NCBI RefSeq assembly: GCF_007992495.1
Contig: NZ_BKAJ01000081.1
Span: forward strand, 1-64,000
DNA length: 64,000 nt
Origin: Reyranella soli
Lineage (GTDB): Bacteria > Pseudomonadota > Alphaproteobacteria > Reyranellales > Reyranellaceae
Direction of reading: 5' to 3'
Part shown: one piece after another, positions 43,007-51,533 of the stretch
Position numbering within the stretch: position 1 is the stretch's first letter
How the letters are laid out: the number at the start of each line of letters is the position of its first letter
Position numbers and translations under genes: made by a program
Notes under the pieces: generated by a model
The model's input: only the letters and a program-made list of their open reading frames with translations
Told to the model about the DNA's origin: nothing
The model's database searches: none

Positions 43007-44294
43007 TGGTCGTGTAGACGTTGCGGGGATTCCACAGCATCCAACCGTCGGTGCCGGCGTCGCGCGACGCCTTGGTCTGCTTGGCAATCTCATCGGCGCC
43101 GAAGACCTTTCCGCCAAAGGCATAGTCGGTGAATGCCTGCAGCCACGGCCGGTACCGCACCGCCGTGTTCGCCGTCCGCCGCTTACATTCTTCGAGCGTG
43201 AGGTGGACGATTTCGTAGGGGTTCTGGACCGGATTGCGGTAGCCGGGGATGCCGAACTGGAAGCCCGACGGATAGAGCATGGGCGAGATGATGTCGACCG
43301 CCGTGGCAAGGTCCTCGACCCTCTGGCCGATGCCCGTGTCGTTCTGGTTCCAGCAGACGTAACCGAAGGAATCCATTGCCGTGAACACATTGTACGGCAC
43401 CAGGCGCTTGCGCGCCTCGCGGAGAAAGTCGGTGATCGCCGCCACGCGCCCGTTCTCGTCGGACGCATTGGCGAAGGCAAGGCCGCCGGTGTCGGGGAAG
43501 CGGACGTAGTCGAACTGGATCTCGTCGAAGCCGGCCGCGGCGGCTTCCTCGGCGACGCTCAGGGTGTAGTCCCACGCCTCCCGGCGGGAGGGATCGATCC
43601 AGGCCAGTCCCTCGCGGTCCTTCCACAGGCCACCGCCCGCGGTCCGGATCGCCCACTGCGGATGCGACGCGGCCAGCAGGTCGTCCTTGAACACGACGAT
43701 GCGGGCAATCAGGTAGATGCCCTTGCTCTTGAGATTGGTCGCGAGCGCCTTCAGGTCGGGAATGGTGCGCAGTTTTTGCGCCCCGATCTTGGCGGCGAGC
43801 GGCAGCTTGCTGGGATAGGGGATGAGCCCGCGATCGCCCTTGAGATCGATGACCAGCGCATTGAGGCCGCTCTTTTCGATCACGTCGAGGGCCGGATCGA
43901 GCAGGAACGGCGCGCCGATGCCGTAGACGGTGAGGTAAAGCGCCTTGGGCCGCAACGGCGCGAGCTCGGTGGTCGGCGGCCCGGCGTCGCTTGCCGCGAC
44001 GGCCGAGCGGCCGTAACCGACGGCGCGGACCTGCAACGGCTGGGTCCCGGCGGGCGCGCGATAGTGGCCCTTCGCGTCGGTCAGCACCGTCTTGTCGCCC
44101 GCCGTGACGACGGCGCCGGCGATCGGTGAGCCGGTCGCGCGGTCGATGATCGTGCCTTCGCGCTCGGCGTCGCGCGCCGCCTCCTTGACCTGGTCTTGCT
44201 TCACCTCGGCGTTGTTACTTTGGGCGTAGGCCGCGGCCACCGGCACGAGGAAAAGCGCAGCGGCGGCCAGCAGCGGCCGCAGGACGTTCTTCAT
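42957..44294 (-). CDS. Secreted DUF4015 putative glycoside hydrolase with carboxypeptidase-regulatory-like domain
   Basis: 445 aa. Signal peptide MKNVLRPLLAAAALFLVPVAAAYA. Residues about 45-100 look like a small beta-sandwich regulatory domain (DRATGSPIAGAVVTAGDKTVLTD). From about 115 a DUF4015 TIM barrel: NALVIDLKGDRGLIPYPS, GIYLIARIVVFKDDLLA, FDEIQFDYVRFPD (probable catalytic Asp region), and DIISPMLYPSGF. It should act outside the inner membrane on a polysaccharide. It overlaps the deacetylase gene upstream by 4 bp and the NamZ fusion downstream by 50 bp. Confidence 0.87.
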   Translation of the reverse strand: MKNVLRPLLAAAALFLVPVAAAYAQSNNAEVKQDQVKEAARDAEREGTIIDRATGSPIAGAVVTAGDKTVLTDAKGHYRAPAGTQPLQVRAVGYGRSAVAASDAGPPTTELAPLRPKALYLTVYGIGAPFLLDPALDVIEKSGLNALVIDLKGDRGLIPYPSKLPLAAKIGAQKLRTIPDLKALATNLKSKGIYLIARIVVFKDDLLAASHPQWAIRTAGGGLWKDREGLAWIDPSRREAWDYTLSVAEEAAAAGFDEIQFDYVRFPDTGGLAFANASDENGRVAAITDFLREARKRLVPYNVFTAMDSFGYVCWNQNDTGIGQRVEDLATAVDIISPMLYPSGFQFGIPGYRNPVQNPYEIVHLTLEECKRRTANTAVRYRPWLQAFTDYAFGGKVFGADEIAKQTKASRDAGTDGWMLWNPRNVYTTNEIKPEPPETKAKADR

Positions 44295-45067
44295 TTTGAT
44301 GCTCCCAGAAGCGACACGAAGCGTTCACCGCGGTCGAGGTTGGTGACGATGAAGCGCGGCAGCGCCATGATCTTGTCGGATCGCGTCGCCGGACGGCGCT
44401 CGATGGTGAAGGCTGCGACGTAGCCTGCTGCCTGCGCCCATTGAGCGAGCTGGTCGTCATGGATGCCGAAGGGCCAGGCCAGGAGGTCGACCTTGCCGCC
44501 CAGGCGCTGCTCGAGCACGGCCTTGGATTTCAGGAGCTGGTCCTGGGTGAACTTCTCGTAGGCCGCCGGCGCCAGGCGCTTGCGCTCGACGTTGAAATTG
44601 GGGTGCCAGAAGGTGTGCGACTGGATGTCGACCAGGCCCGACGCCTTCATCTCGGCCAATTGTGCCCAGGTCATCGCATAGTCGGCATTGGAGATCGCCG
44701 AAGGATAGATGAACAGCGTGACCGGAATCTTCAGGCGCAGGATCAGCGGAAACATGTCCGAGTAGACGGTGCGATGGCCGTCGTCGGCGGTCAGCACCAC
44801 GGCGCGCTCCGGCAGGGGAGCCGCGGAGTCGCCCAGCGCCGCCACCAGTGCCGCCAGGGGGATGACCTTGTAGCCGCGCTCCTGGATCAGCTTGAGCTGA
44901 GCCTCGAACACGGGCGTCGTCACGGTCATCTCATCGGGCGAGACCGGACCGAGGCGGTGATAGAGCAGGATGGGAACAGAGGACGGGTCGGCGGCAAAGC
45001 CGGGCGACAGGCAGGTGAGAGACAGCAGGCAAACAATGGCGGACAGCCACCCAGCAACACGCTGCAT
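44291..45067 (-). CDS. Secreted polysaccharide deacetylase
   Basis: 258 aa from ATG 45067 (a GTG two codons upstream is possible). Signal peptide MQRVAGWLSAIVCLLSLTCL to about residue 25. NodB-fold marks: ILLYHRLG, VVLTADDGHRTVYSD (Asp-Asp metal and base), IQSHTFWHPN (His-x3-His metal site), and LLAWPFGIHDDQL. It probably removes acetyl groups from a GlcNAc-containing polymer such as peptidoglycan. First gene of the operon with the DUF4015 and NamZ proteins. Confidence 0.9.
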   Translation of the reverse strand: MQRVAGWLSAIVCLLSLTCLSPGFAADPSSVPILLYHRLGPVSPDEMTVTTPVFEAQLKLIQERGYKVIPLAALVAALGDSAAPLPERAVVLTADDGHRTVYSDMFPLILRLKIPVTLFIYPSAISNADYAMTWAQLAEMKASGLVDIQSHTFWHPNFNVERKRLAPAAYEKFTQDQLLKSKAVLEQRLGGKVDLLAWPFGIHDDQLAQWAQAAGYVAAFTIERRPATRSDKIMALPRFIVTNLDRGERFVSLLGASK

Positions 45068-45152
45068 ACGCACCTATGAGCTCAGATCGAGCACCTCTGG
45101 ACACGTTACCACGGTTTTCGATGCTGTGCTCGCATAAAGCGCAAAGCGTCGC

Positions 45153-46142
45153 CTAAACACGCACGGCCATCTTCCCCTTGTTGCGACCTTCGAACAGGCC
45201 GATCAGCGCCTGCGGTGCCTTGTCGAGGCCGTCGACGACATCGACGATGGCCTTGATCTTCCCCTCCTCGACCCAGCGCGCCAGCTTGGCCTCGGCCTCG
45301 GCGCGCTGGTCGTAGAAATCCATGACGATGAAGCCTTCCATGCGCAGCCGCTTGGTGACCACCAGGCCGGGAACGGCCATCGGGCCGGGCGCCGGCTTCT
45401 CGACGTCGTATTGCGAGACGTTGCCGCAACAGACGATGCGGCCGCGCAGGTTCATTAGCGACAGCGCCGCCTCGAGCACCGGCCCGCCCGTGTTGTCGAA
45501 ATAGACGTCGATGCCGTCGGGGCAGGCCGCCCGCAGCGCGCGGAACACGCCGCCCGCCTTGTAGTCGACGGCGGCATCGAAACCGAGCTTGCGCACCAGC
45601 CAGTCGCACTTGTCCTGCCCGCCCGCCGTGCCGACGACACGGCAGCCGGCGAGCTTGGCGATCTGGCCGACCATGGTGCCGACCGCGCCGGCCGCCGCCG
45701 ACACCAGCACCGTGTCGCCCGGCTTGGGCTGCCCGATATTGAGCAGGCCGAAATAGGCGGTGAGGCCGGTGACGCTGAGCGGGCCGATCAGCAGCTCGAG
45801 CGGCGCCTTGGTCGTGCGCCTGGTCAATCGCCGTGCCGGCATGGCGGCATAGTCCTGCCAGCCCCAGTCGCCCTCGACGATGTCGCCGGCCTTCAGCCCG
45901 CCGGTCTTGGAGTCGACCACCTCGCCGATGGCGAAGCCGCTCATGACCTGCCCCGGCTCAAGCGCGTCGCGATAGGTCTTGCCCATCATCCAGGCGCGGT
46001 TGGCGGGATCGAGCGACAGCATGCGCGTCCGCACCAGCGCCTCGCCGTCGCGCGGCTCGGGGATCGCCGTCTCGGTCCACTGGAAGGTGTCAGGCCCGAT
46101 CTTGCCCTGGGGTTGCTTGGCGTAGAGCCATTGGCGGTTCAT
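45153..46142 (-). CDS. NADP-dependent oxidoreductase (medium-chain, leukotriene B4 dehydrogenase/CurA type)
   Basis: 329 aa. N-terminal domain lacks the zinc-binding Cys cluster; LDPANRAWMM is typical of this zinc-free group. The Rossmann domain has LVSAAAGAVGTMVGQIAKLAG and VGTAGGQDKCDW (NADP-binding Lys). CCGNVSQYD and DFYDQRAEAEAKL follow. It likely reduces the C=C bond of an alpha,beta-unsaturated ketone or aldehyde. A decayed partial copy of its C-terminus is at 34242-34390. Confidence 0.9.
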   Translation of the reverse strand: MNRQWLYAKQPQGKIGPDTFQWTETAIPEPRDGEALVRTRMLSLDPANRAWMMGKTYRDALEPGQVMSGFAIGEVVDSKTGGLKAGDIVEGDWGWQDYAAMPARRLTRRTTKAPLELLIGPLSVTGLTAYFGLLNIGQPKPGDTVLVSAAAGAVGTMVGQIAKLAGCRVVGTAGGQDKCDWLVRKLGFDAAVDYKAGGVFRALRAACPDGIDVYFDNTGGPVLEAALSLMNLRGRIVCCGNVSQYDVEKPAPGPMAVPGLVVTKRLRMEGFIVMDFYDQRAEAEAKLARWVEEGKIKAIVDVVDGLDKAPQALIGLFEGRNKGKMAVRV

Positions 46143-46173
46143 CTCGTCCTCCTCAGCAGGATCATGGTCTCCC

Positions 46174-46232
46174 GGACCGCGCGCGTCCCCGCGGGCTCGT
46201 GATCATGAGGCGCGCGGGGACGCGCGCGGTCC
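46174..46232. repeat. Composite intergenic palindrome, copy 3
   Basis: GGACCGCGCGCGTCCCCGCG (46174-46193) is an exact reverse complement of 46213-46232, with the centre GTGATCATGAG. Ends share CCGGAC/GTCCGGAAGAC with copy 2 at 40569-40634. It fills the gap between the oxidoreductase gene and the end of the enoyl-CoA hydratase gene. Confidence 0.85.
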
Positions 46233-46243
46233 GGAAGACGAGA

Positions 46244-47047
46244 TCAATCCTTATAGTTGGCAGCGCGCTTCTGCAGGTTCGACATGATCGCCTCGAGCTG
46301 GTTGGGCGAGCCGATCAGCTTCTGCTGCTCGACGGACTCCGCCATCAGGCCAGTCGCGGCGTCGACGGCCACGGCGTCGTTGAGGATGCGCTTGGCGGCG
46401 CGGACGGCGTCCGGGCTCTTGCCAGCGATCTCCTTGGCTGTCTCCAGCGCCGCCGCGAGCGGATCGTCGACCACGCGGGTGACGAAGCCGAGCTGATGGG
46501 CTTCCGTGCCGTTAAAGATGCGCCCGGTATAGGTGAGCTCACGCACGACGTCCTCGCGCGCCAGATGGCGCATGAGCTGCGTGCCGGCGAGGTCGGGCAC
46601 CAAGCCCCACTTGATCTCCATCACCGAGAAGCGCGTGTCGGCGGTGGCGTAGCGCATGTCGGCGCCCAGCATGATCTGGAAGCCGCCGCCGAAGGCCACG
46701 CCATGGACCGCGGCGATCACCGGCACCGGCAGGGTGCGCCATTGCCAGGCGCATTGCTGCGGCCGGTTGGCGATGCCGTGGGTGCGCTTGGTGAGGTCGC
46801 GCACGCCGGGCACGGCGTCGCCGTCCTGCTTCATGGCGGCGAAGCTTCCCATGTCGAGGCCGGCGCAGAAGGCCTTGCCCTCGCCCGACAGCACGACGCA
46901 ACGCAGGCCTTTCATCTTCGCGAGCTGGTCACCCGCCTCGATAATGCCCTCGAACATCGCGGGATCGAGCGCGTTCATCTTGTCGGCGCGGATCAGGCGG
47001 ACGTCGGCCACGCCCTCCTTGAAGTCGATCGAGACGCGGTCCTTCAT
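46244..47047 (-). CDS. Enoyl-CoA hydratase/isomerase (crotonase) family protein
   Basis: 267 aa from ATG 47047, which overlaps the upstream stop as ATGA. LSGEGKAFCAGLDMGSF and VHGVAFGGGFQIMLGADMRYA are the two oxyanion-hole segments; MEIKWGLVPDLAGTQLM has Asp at the dienoyl-CoA isomerase-type position rather than the paired Glu of hydratases. It could thus be an isomerase. It follows a TSUP-like gene and a small protein in one overlapping gene string. Confidence 0.87.
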   Translation of the reverse strand: MKDRVSIDFKEGVADVRLIRADKMNALDPAMFEGIIEAGDQLAKMKGLRCVVLSGEGKAFCAGLDMGSFAAMKQDGDAVPGVRDLTKRTHGIANRPQQCAWQWRTLPVPVIAAVHGVAFGGGFQIMLGADMRYATADTRFSVMEIKWGLVPDLAGTQLMRHLAREDVVRELTYTGRIFNGTEAHQLGFVTRVVDDPLAAALETAKEIAGKSPDAVRAAKRILNDAVAVDAATGLMAESVEQQKLIGSPNQLEAIMSNLQKRAANYKD

Positions 47048-47244
47048 TTTTCGTTCTCCGATTTCAACCATTCGCGGAGCCGCCGCCTGACTTCCTCGGG
47101 CGGCAGACGCTCCGGTGGCTTGAGGCTGCCGTCACCCTGCTTGGGCCACATCAGCACGGCGATGCCGCGCTGCACGTCGGCATAGCTGCAGTCGTCGGGC
47201 AGCCGGTCGAGCAGCGCCCTCACCTCGGCCTTCACGTCTACCAT
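47044..47244 (-). CDS. Small protein of unknown function (66 aa)
   Basis: MVDVKAEVRALLDRLPDDCS at the start, then YADVQRGIAVLMW and a charged C-terminus. The N-terminal half resembles short antitoxin-like helices (VRALLDRLPDDCSYADVQ), found in many small bacterial proteins, but no toxin is adjacent. It overlaps the transporter gene upstream by 7 bp and the crotonase gene downstream by 4 bp, good evidence that it is translated. Confidence 0.65.
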   Translation of the reverse strand: MVDVKAEVRALLDRLPDDCSYADVQRGIAVLMWPKQGDGSLKPPERLPPEEVRRRLREWLKSENEK

Positions 47245-47996
47245 CGTGTCACCATCAGCCAGATGCCCTGCGCAACATAGACCGCGCCCAGCGCCAGGAT
47301 CACGCGGCGCGTCCAGTAATAGAACTGCCTGTCGGACATACGGTCGAGGAAGCTGCGCGACAAGGTGGTCCCGAGCACGGCAAAGGCGGCGGCATAGGCC
47401 ATGACCAGCCACTGTTCGAGGTCACGGCCGGCCGGGCCCTCGATCAGGACCCCGAAATAGGCGACCTTGGTGAGGTGTCCCAGCACCATGGCGGCGGCCT
47501 TGGTGGAGACATTGACCTGCCGGGTCATGCCGGTGCGCACATAGAAGATGTCGAGTATGGGGCCGGTGACGCCGGCCACGAGCTGGATCGCGCCGCCGAT
47601 GGCGCCGGCCAGGAAGGCCTGGCCGCCGCGCTCGATGTCGGGCGCGATGCGCTGCGGCACGGCAAGCGCGATGAACGGCATCAGCCCGACCATCATCAGC
47701 ACCAGCGCCTCGTCGGGCACGAAGTCGAACCAGGAGAAGACCAGCAGCGACGCCGCCGACCCGGCGCCGAACTTCAGCACCACGCTCCATTTGACGTGAT
47801 GGCGCCACAGCCAGGCCCGCCAGCCGTTGGCCGCGATCTGGATGACGCCGTGGAACACCATGGCCACCGGCACCGGCAGCAGGAACAGCAGGAAGCCGAT
47901 CAGCAACATGCCGCCTGCCATGCCGAAGACGCCGGAGATGAACGAGGTGACGACGGCCACAGCGGCCAGCGCGGCAAGGACAGACAGCGAGAACAT
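47238..47996 (-). CDS. Sulfite exporter TauE/SafE (TSUP) family membrane protein
   Basis: 252 aa, about seven or eight membrane segments. The N-terminal ISGVFGMAGGMLLIGFLL and the internal repeat LAGAIGGAIQLVAGVTGPI are the two TSUP half-motifs. Such proteins move sulfonates, sulfite or organic acids; the direction and ligand here are unknown. ATG 47996; upstream frame is amidase shadow. Divergent from the amidase gene (57 bp). Confidence 0.85.
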   Translation of the reverse strand: MFSLSVLAALAAVAVVTSFISGVFGMAGGMLLIGFLLFLLPVPVAMVFHGVIQIAANGWRAWLWRHHVKWSVVLKFGAGSAASLLVFSWFDFVPDEALVLMMVGLMPFIALAVPQRIAPDIERGGQAFLAGAIGGAIQLVAGVTGPILDIFYVRTGMTRQVNVSTKAAAMVLGHLTKVAYFGVLIEGPAGRDLEQWLVMAYAAAFAVLGTTLSRSFLDRMSDRQFYYWTRRVILALGAVYVAQGIWLMVTRW

Positions 47997-48053
47997 CCGG
48001 GCGCGGCGTAGCGCAGGTGGCAAGGCCTGTCGAGGATCGCCTATGGTGCAGAG

Positions 48054-49490
48054 ATGACCGATACCGATCTCCTGTTCACCCCGGCGGTCAAAGCCGCCGC
48101 CCTCATCCGCGCCAAGAAACTTTCGCCTGTCGAGTATGTCGACGCCGTCCTGACGGCAGCCGACAAGGCCAATGCCCGGCTCAACTGCTTTCGCGTCCTG
48201 ATGCATGAGGAGGCTCGGCGCGACGCCCGGGCCGCCGAGGAGGCCGTGACCAAGGGCAAGCCCCTTGGGCCGCTGCACGGCGTGCCGATCAGCATCAAGG
48301 ACCTGGTCGATGTGAAGGGCGTGCCGACGCGGCACGGCTCGGCGATCTACGCCGACAATCCGCCGGCCGCGGCCGACGACATCCTGGTCCAGCGCCTGCG
48401 CGCCGCCGGCGCCATCATCTTCGCCAAGGCGTCGACGCCGGAATTCGGCGTCAAGGGCCTGACCGACGGTCCCTCCTTCGGCGTCACGCGCAATCCGTGG
48501 AACCTCGAGCGCACGCCGGGCGGCTCGAGCGGCGGCGGCGCGGCCGCCGTGGCGGCGGGCGTCGGCCCATTGTCGCTCGCGACCGACGGCGCCGGCTCGA
48601 CGCGAGGCCCGGCCTCGTGCAGTGGCCTCGTGGGATTGAAGGCGACGCTGGGTGCCGTGCCCTACGACACGACGCGCGATGCCTTCGGCAACAACATCTA
48701 TGCCGGCCCGCTCAGCCGCACCATCACCGACGCCGCGGTCATGCACGACGTGCTGAAGGGACCGACCGAGAAGGATCCCTGGACCCTCTCGGGCGGCGTG
48801 CAGCACCCACTGTCGCCCAAGCTTGCCGGCCAGGATCTGTCGGGCGTGCGCATCGGCTACATCGAGCTCACCGCCAACCCACGCGTCGCGGCCGATGTGC
48901 GCAGCAACACCCGCGCCGCCCTCGCGGCGTGGGAGGCGATGGGCGCCGGCGTCGAGGAAGTGACCGAGACGATCGACTGGATCGAATACGAGGGCCGCGT
49001 GCTCTACCAGGCGAACTTCGCGGTGTTCTGCGCCCAGTACCTGCCGAAGTGGCAGAACCAGATGGACCCGGTGACCTTGGCCTTCATGGAGCGCGGCGCC
49101 AAGTTCACCCTGGCCGACTTCCGCAACGCCCAGTTCGCGCGCACTGCCCTGTTTCGCAAGATCCAGTCGCTGTTCGAGCGCTACGACTTCCTGGTGACGC
49201 CGACCAACTCGCGCACCGCGCTCGACGTCACCCATGACGCCGCCAACGACGAGGTTCTGGTCGACGGCGTGAAATGCGGCATCACCCGCCAGGGCTGGAC
49301 CTCGTATCAGTACCCGTTCAACCTCACTGGCCATCCCGCCCTCGCCCTGCCCTCGGGCTTCGGCGCCGACGGTTTGCCGACCTCGGTGCAGATCGTCGGC
49401 CGCTGGGGCCACGAGACCGACGTGCTGCGACTGGGCGCGCTCCTGGAGGCGGCACGGCCCTGGGCGCAGCACCGGCCGCCGTCAGCCTGA
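48054..49490 (+). CDS. Amidase signature family hydrolase
   Basis: 478 aa. Catalytic Lys in GVPISIKDLVDVKG (about residue 82), cis-Ser in RTPGGSSGGGAAAVAAG, and nucleophilic Ser in TDGAGSTRGPASCSGLVGLKAT, giving the Ser-cisSer-Lys triad. The last motif differs from the common GGSIRIPA by Thr and Gly, which may affect the pocket. Cytosolic amide hydrolase of unknown substrate; not part of a GatCAB set. Confidence 0.9.
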   Translation: MTDTDLLFTPAVKAAALIRAKKLSPVEYVDAVLTAADKANARLNCFRVLMHEEARRDARAAEEAVTKGKPLGPLHGVPISIKDLVDVKGVPTRHGSAIYADNPPAAADDILVQRLRAAGAIIFAKASTPEFGVKGLTDGPSFGVTRNPWNLERTPGGSSGGGAAAVAAGVGPLSLATDGAGSTRGPASCSGLVGLKATLGAVPYDTTRDAFGNNIYAGPLSRTITDAAVMHDVLKGPTEKDPWTLSGGVQHPLSPKLAGQDLSGVRIGYIELTANPRVAADVRSNTRAALAAWEAMGAGVEEVTETIDWIEYEGRVLYQANFAVFCAQYLPKWQNQMDPVTLAFMERGAKFTLADFRNAQFARTALFRKIQSLFERYDFLVTPTNSRTALDVTHDAANDEVLVDGVKCGITRQGWTSYQYPFNLTGHPALALPSGFGADGLPTSVQIVGRWGHETDVLRLGALLEAARPWAQHRPPSA

Positions 49491-49503
49491 TCGAAAGGAT
49501 ACT

Positions 49504-49762
49504 TCAGCCCGCCCGGCGGCGAGCGAGAGCGGCCTGCCTCATCCTCAGCAGGCTGACCTTCTTGTACTCCGAACATCCGGTGATCTCGGCGCCGACCCAC
49601 CCGGGCAAAGCAAGGTCGGCGTTCTCGTCGGGCAATTCCACCTCGGTGAGGACGACGCCGTCGAGCAAACCTTCGTAGACGTCGACGTGCCATACCAAGC
49701 TGGCATGTGGCACACCAACGGCCGTCGGCGACCAGGAACTTTCGCTCTATTTCGACGATCAC
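49504..49762 (-). pseudogene. Broken CYTH-domain protein gene (internal deletion plus frameshift)
   Basis: One frame begins at GTG 49762 with VIVEIERKFLVADGRW, the CYTH domain start (the ExExK motif). A different frame, from about 49713, gives PHASLVWHVDVYEGLLDGVV and LTEVELPDE, then LPGWVGAEITGCSEYKK, the CYTH C-terminal half. The roughly 80 residues in between are missing and the frame changes at the join. It would have encoded a small triphosphate-binding enzyme (triphosphatase/adenylate-cyclase superfamily). Confidence 0.8.
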
Positions 49763-49769
49763 CCGGCAC

Positions 49770-49940
49770 TCATCGGGCGGCTTCCGCCAGGCCCACCTGA
49801 ACGGGCTCGGTGGGCATCGCGGCCCGGAAGCCGTCCCATCCTCCGCGCCCCGGTGTCGCATAGCGGCCGTCCGCGCCGGGCACCGAAGCGCACGCGCCGA
49901 GAAGGAACGCGACGGCAGCAAGTGCCAGGAGAAGCCTCAT
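49770..49940 (-). CDS. Small putative lipoprotein (56 aa)
   Basis: ATG 49940 gives MRLLLALAAVAFLLGACASV, a lipoprotein signal with lipobox LGAC, followed by a 39-residue Gly/Arg-rich tail (DGRYATPGRGGWDGFRAAMP) and a TGA at 49770. GAGGTAGGTGACG precedes the start. It is too short to assign a family. It lies just upstream of the broken CYTH gene in the same direction. Confidence 0.6.
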   Translation of the reverse strand: MRLLLALAAVAFLLGACASVPGADGRYATPGRGGWDGFRAAMPTEPVQVGLAEAAR

Positions 49941-50109
49941 CGTCACCTACCTCGTCATGCCTAGTGGACGAGGTGGGAATCGTTGGGCGGCACGACATCG
50001 ACCTGCGTCAACTCGCGACACCGCCAACCGGCGTTCGTCGCAGTCGCGCGGGCCGGTGGCACGATGGCTCACGCGTTGCTAGGTTTCCGGCGACTTCAGG
50101 GGGAAAAAC

Positions 50110-51084
50110 ATGCGTTCGATCACGGCGTTTCTCGGCGTGCTGGCATTGCTCGTCACCGGCACCGCCGCCGCCCAGACTGCCGACAAATACCCCGACAAGC
50201 CGATCCGCATCATGGCGCCCTATGCGCCGGGCGGGAACATCGACGTCACCGCGCGCATCATCGCCGAGAAGCTGAAGGACGTTCTGGGCGTGACAGTGAT
50301 CGTCGAGAACAAGGCCGGCGCCTCGGGCATGATCGGCAGCGACGTCATCGCCCGCTCGGCGCCCGACGGCTACAACCTGCTGGTCTCGGCCAACTCGCTG
50401 GTCGCCGTGCCCGCGATCTACGGCAATGCGCCCTACGACTGGCGCACGGCGTTCCAGCCGATCAGCCACATCCAGGCCGTGCCCGCGGTGCTGATCGTGC
50501 CGCCCGATTCGCCGATCAAGACGCTGGCCGACTTCATTGCGCTCGGCAAGGACGGCAAGTTCACCGTCGCCGATTCAGGCGTCGGCACGACCAACCACAT
50601 CGCCATCGAGCTCATCGGCGAAGCGACCGGCACCAGGTACACGCTGGTCCACTACAAGGGCAGCGGACAGGCCCATCTCGACCTGATCGCGGGCCAGGTG
50701 CCGGCGCAGGTCGACCAGGTCAATGCCGCGATCGGCCATATCAAGGCGGGCAAGATGCGCGCCATAGCCGTGTCGTCCGACAAGCGGGTGCCGCAGCTGC
50801 CCGACGTGCCGACCATGAAGGAATCGGGCGTGAAGGGCCTCGAGGACTTCACCTTCAGTACCTACACAGGCCTGTTCGCGCCGGCCAAGCTGCCGCCGGA
50901 GATCCTGGCCAAGCTCAACGCCGCCATGGTGACCACGCTCAGCGATCCCACCGTGATCAAGAAGTTCGCCGATCTCACCGCGGAGACGAAATCCAGCACG
51001 CCGCAGGAGCTTGCGGCCATGCTCGACAAGGAAGAGAAGCTTGTCGTACCCCTGATCAAGAAGCTCGGTATCAAAGCGGAGTAG
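50110..51084 (+). CDS. Orphan Bug/TctC-family periplasmic binding protein
   Basis: 324 aa. Signal peptide MRSITAFLGVLALLVTGTAAAQ. Mature start YPDKPIRIMAPYAPGGNIDVTAR is the Bug ligand loop, then GSDVIARSAPDGYNLL. AGGGGGAAAA-type site 5 bp before ATG. No tctA or tctB is near, which is common for Bug proteins; it may share a permease or act as a sensor ligand-binder. The 169 bp upstream show no gene. Confidence 0.9.
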   Translation: MRSITAFLGVLALLVTGTAAAQTADKYPDKPIRIMAPYAPGGNIDVTARIIAEKLKDVLGVTVIVENKAGASGMIGSDVIARSAPDGYNLLVSANSLVAVPAIYGNAPYDWRTAFQPISHIQAVPAVLIVPPDSPIKTLADFIALGKDGKFTVADSGVGTTNHIAIELIGEATGTRYTLVHYKGSGQAHLDLIAGQVPAQVDQVNAAIGHIKAGKMRAIAVSSDKRVPQLPDVPTMKESGVKGLEDFTFSTYTGLFAPAKLPPEILAKLNAAMVTTLSDPTVIKKFADLTAETKSSTPQELAAMLDKEEKLVVPLIKKLGIKAE

Positions 51085-51092
51085 TAACCGAC

Positions 51093-51452
51093 ATGACCTG
51101 GCTGCCCCCGGCCGTTGCCCCCATCGTCCTGCTGCTGATCTCCAACGTCTTCATGACCTTCGCCTGGTACGGGCATCTGAAGTTCACCGATCGGCCCTTG
51201 TGGATGGTGGTGCTGGCGAGCTGGGGCATCGCCTTCGTCGAATATTGCTTCGCCGTGCCGGCCAACCGCTGGGGCCACACGGTCTATTCGGCGGCCGAGC
51301 TCAAGACCATGCAGGAGGTGATCACCCTGTCGGTGTTCGCCCTGTTCTCGGTGCTCTATCTCGGCGAGCGCATCACCCTGAACCACATCGTCGGCTTCGC
51401 CCTGATCTGCAGCGGGGCGTTCTTCGTGTTCCGCGGGCCCCTGCCTTCTTGA
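51093..51452 (+). CDS. DUF486 family membrane protein
   Basis: 119 aa with four hydrophobic helices. FMTFAWYGHLKF near residue 20 and WGIAFVEYCFAVPANRWGH are the family marks. It resembles small multidrug-resistance-like transporters in size, but its function is unknown. It is 8 bp after the Bug gene. Confidence 0.85.
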   Translation: MTWLPPAVAPIVLLLISNVFMTFAWYGHLKFTDRPLWMVVLASWGIAFVEYCFAVPANRWGHTVYSAAELKTMQEVITLSVFALFSVLYLGERITLNHIVGFALICSGAFFVFRGPLPS

Positions 51453-51533
51453 GAGGGCCGTCTTGAGGAAAAGTCCGCCACCTGTCCGGGATGAGGCTGC
51501 CTTATCCTGCGTAGACCCCTCGAGGGGAGGCGA

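Noticed and set aside
43007..43480. Upstream extension of the beta-lactamase/NamZ frame
   Set aside because: It lies inside the DUF4015 gene in another frame and precedes the signal peptide; the ATG at 43006 is the sensible start.
47044..47244. Antitoxin of a toxin-antitoxin pair
   Set aside because: The helix pattern is only vaguely antitoxin-like and both neighbours are ordinary metabolic or transport genes.
48000..49472. Upstream extension of the TSUP transporter frame
   Set aside because: Antisense to the amidase gene; the first membrane segment begins at 47996.
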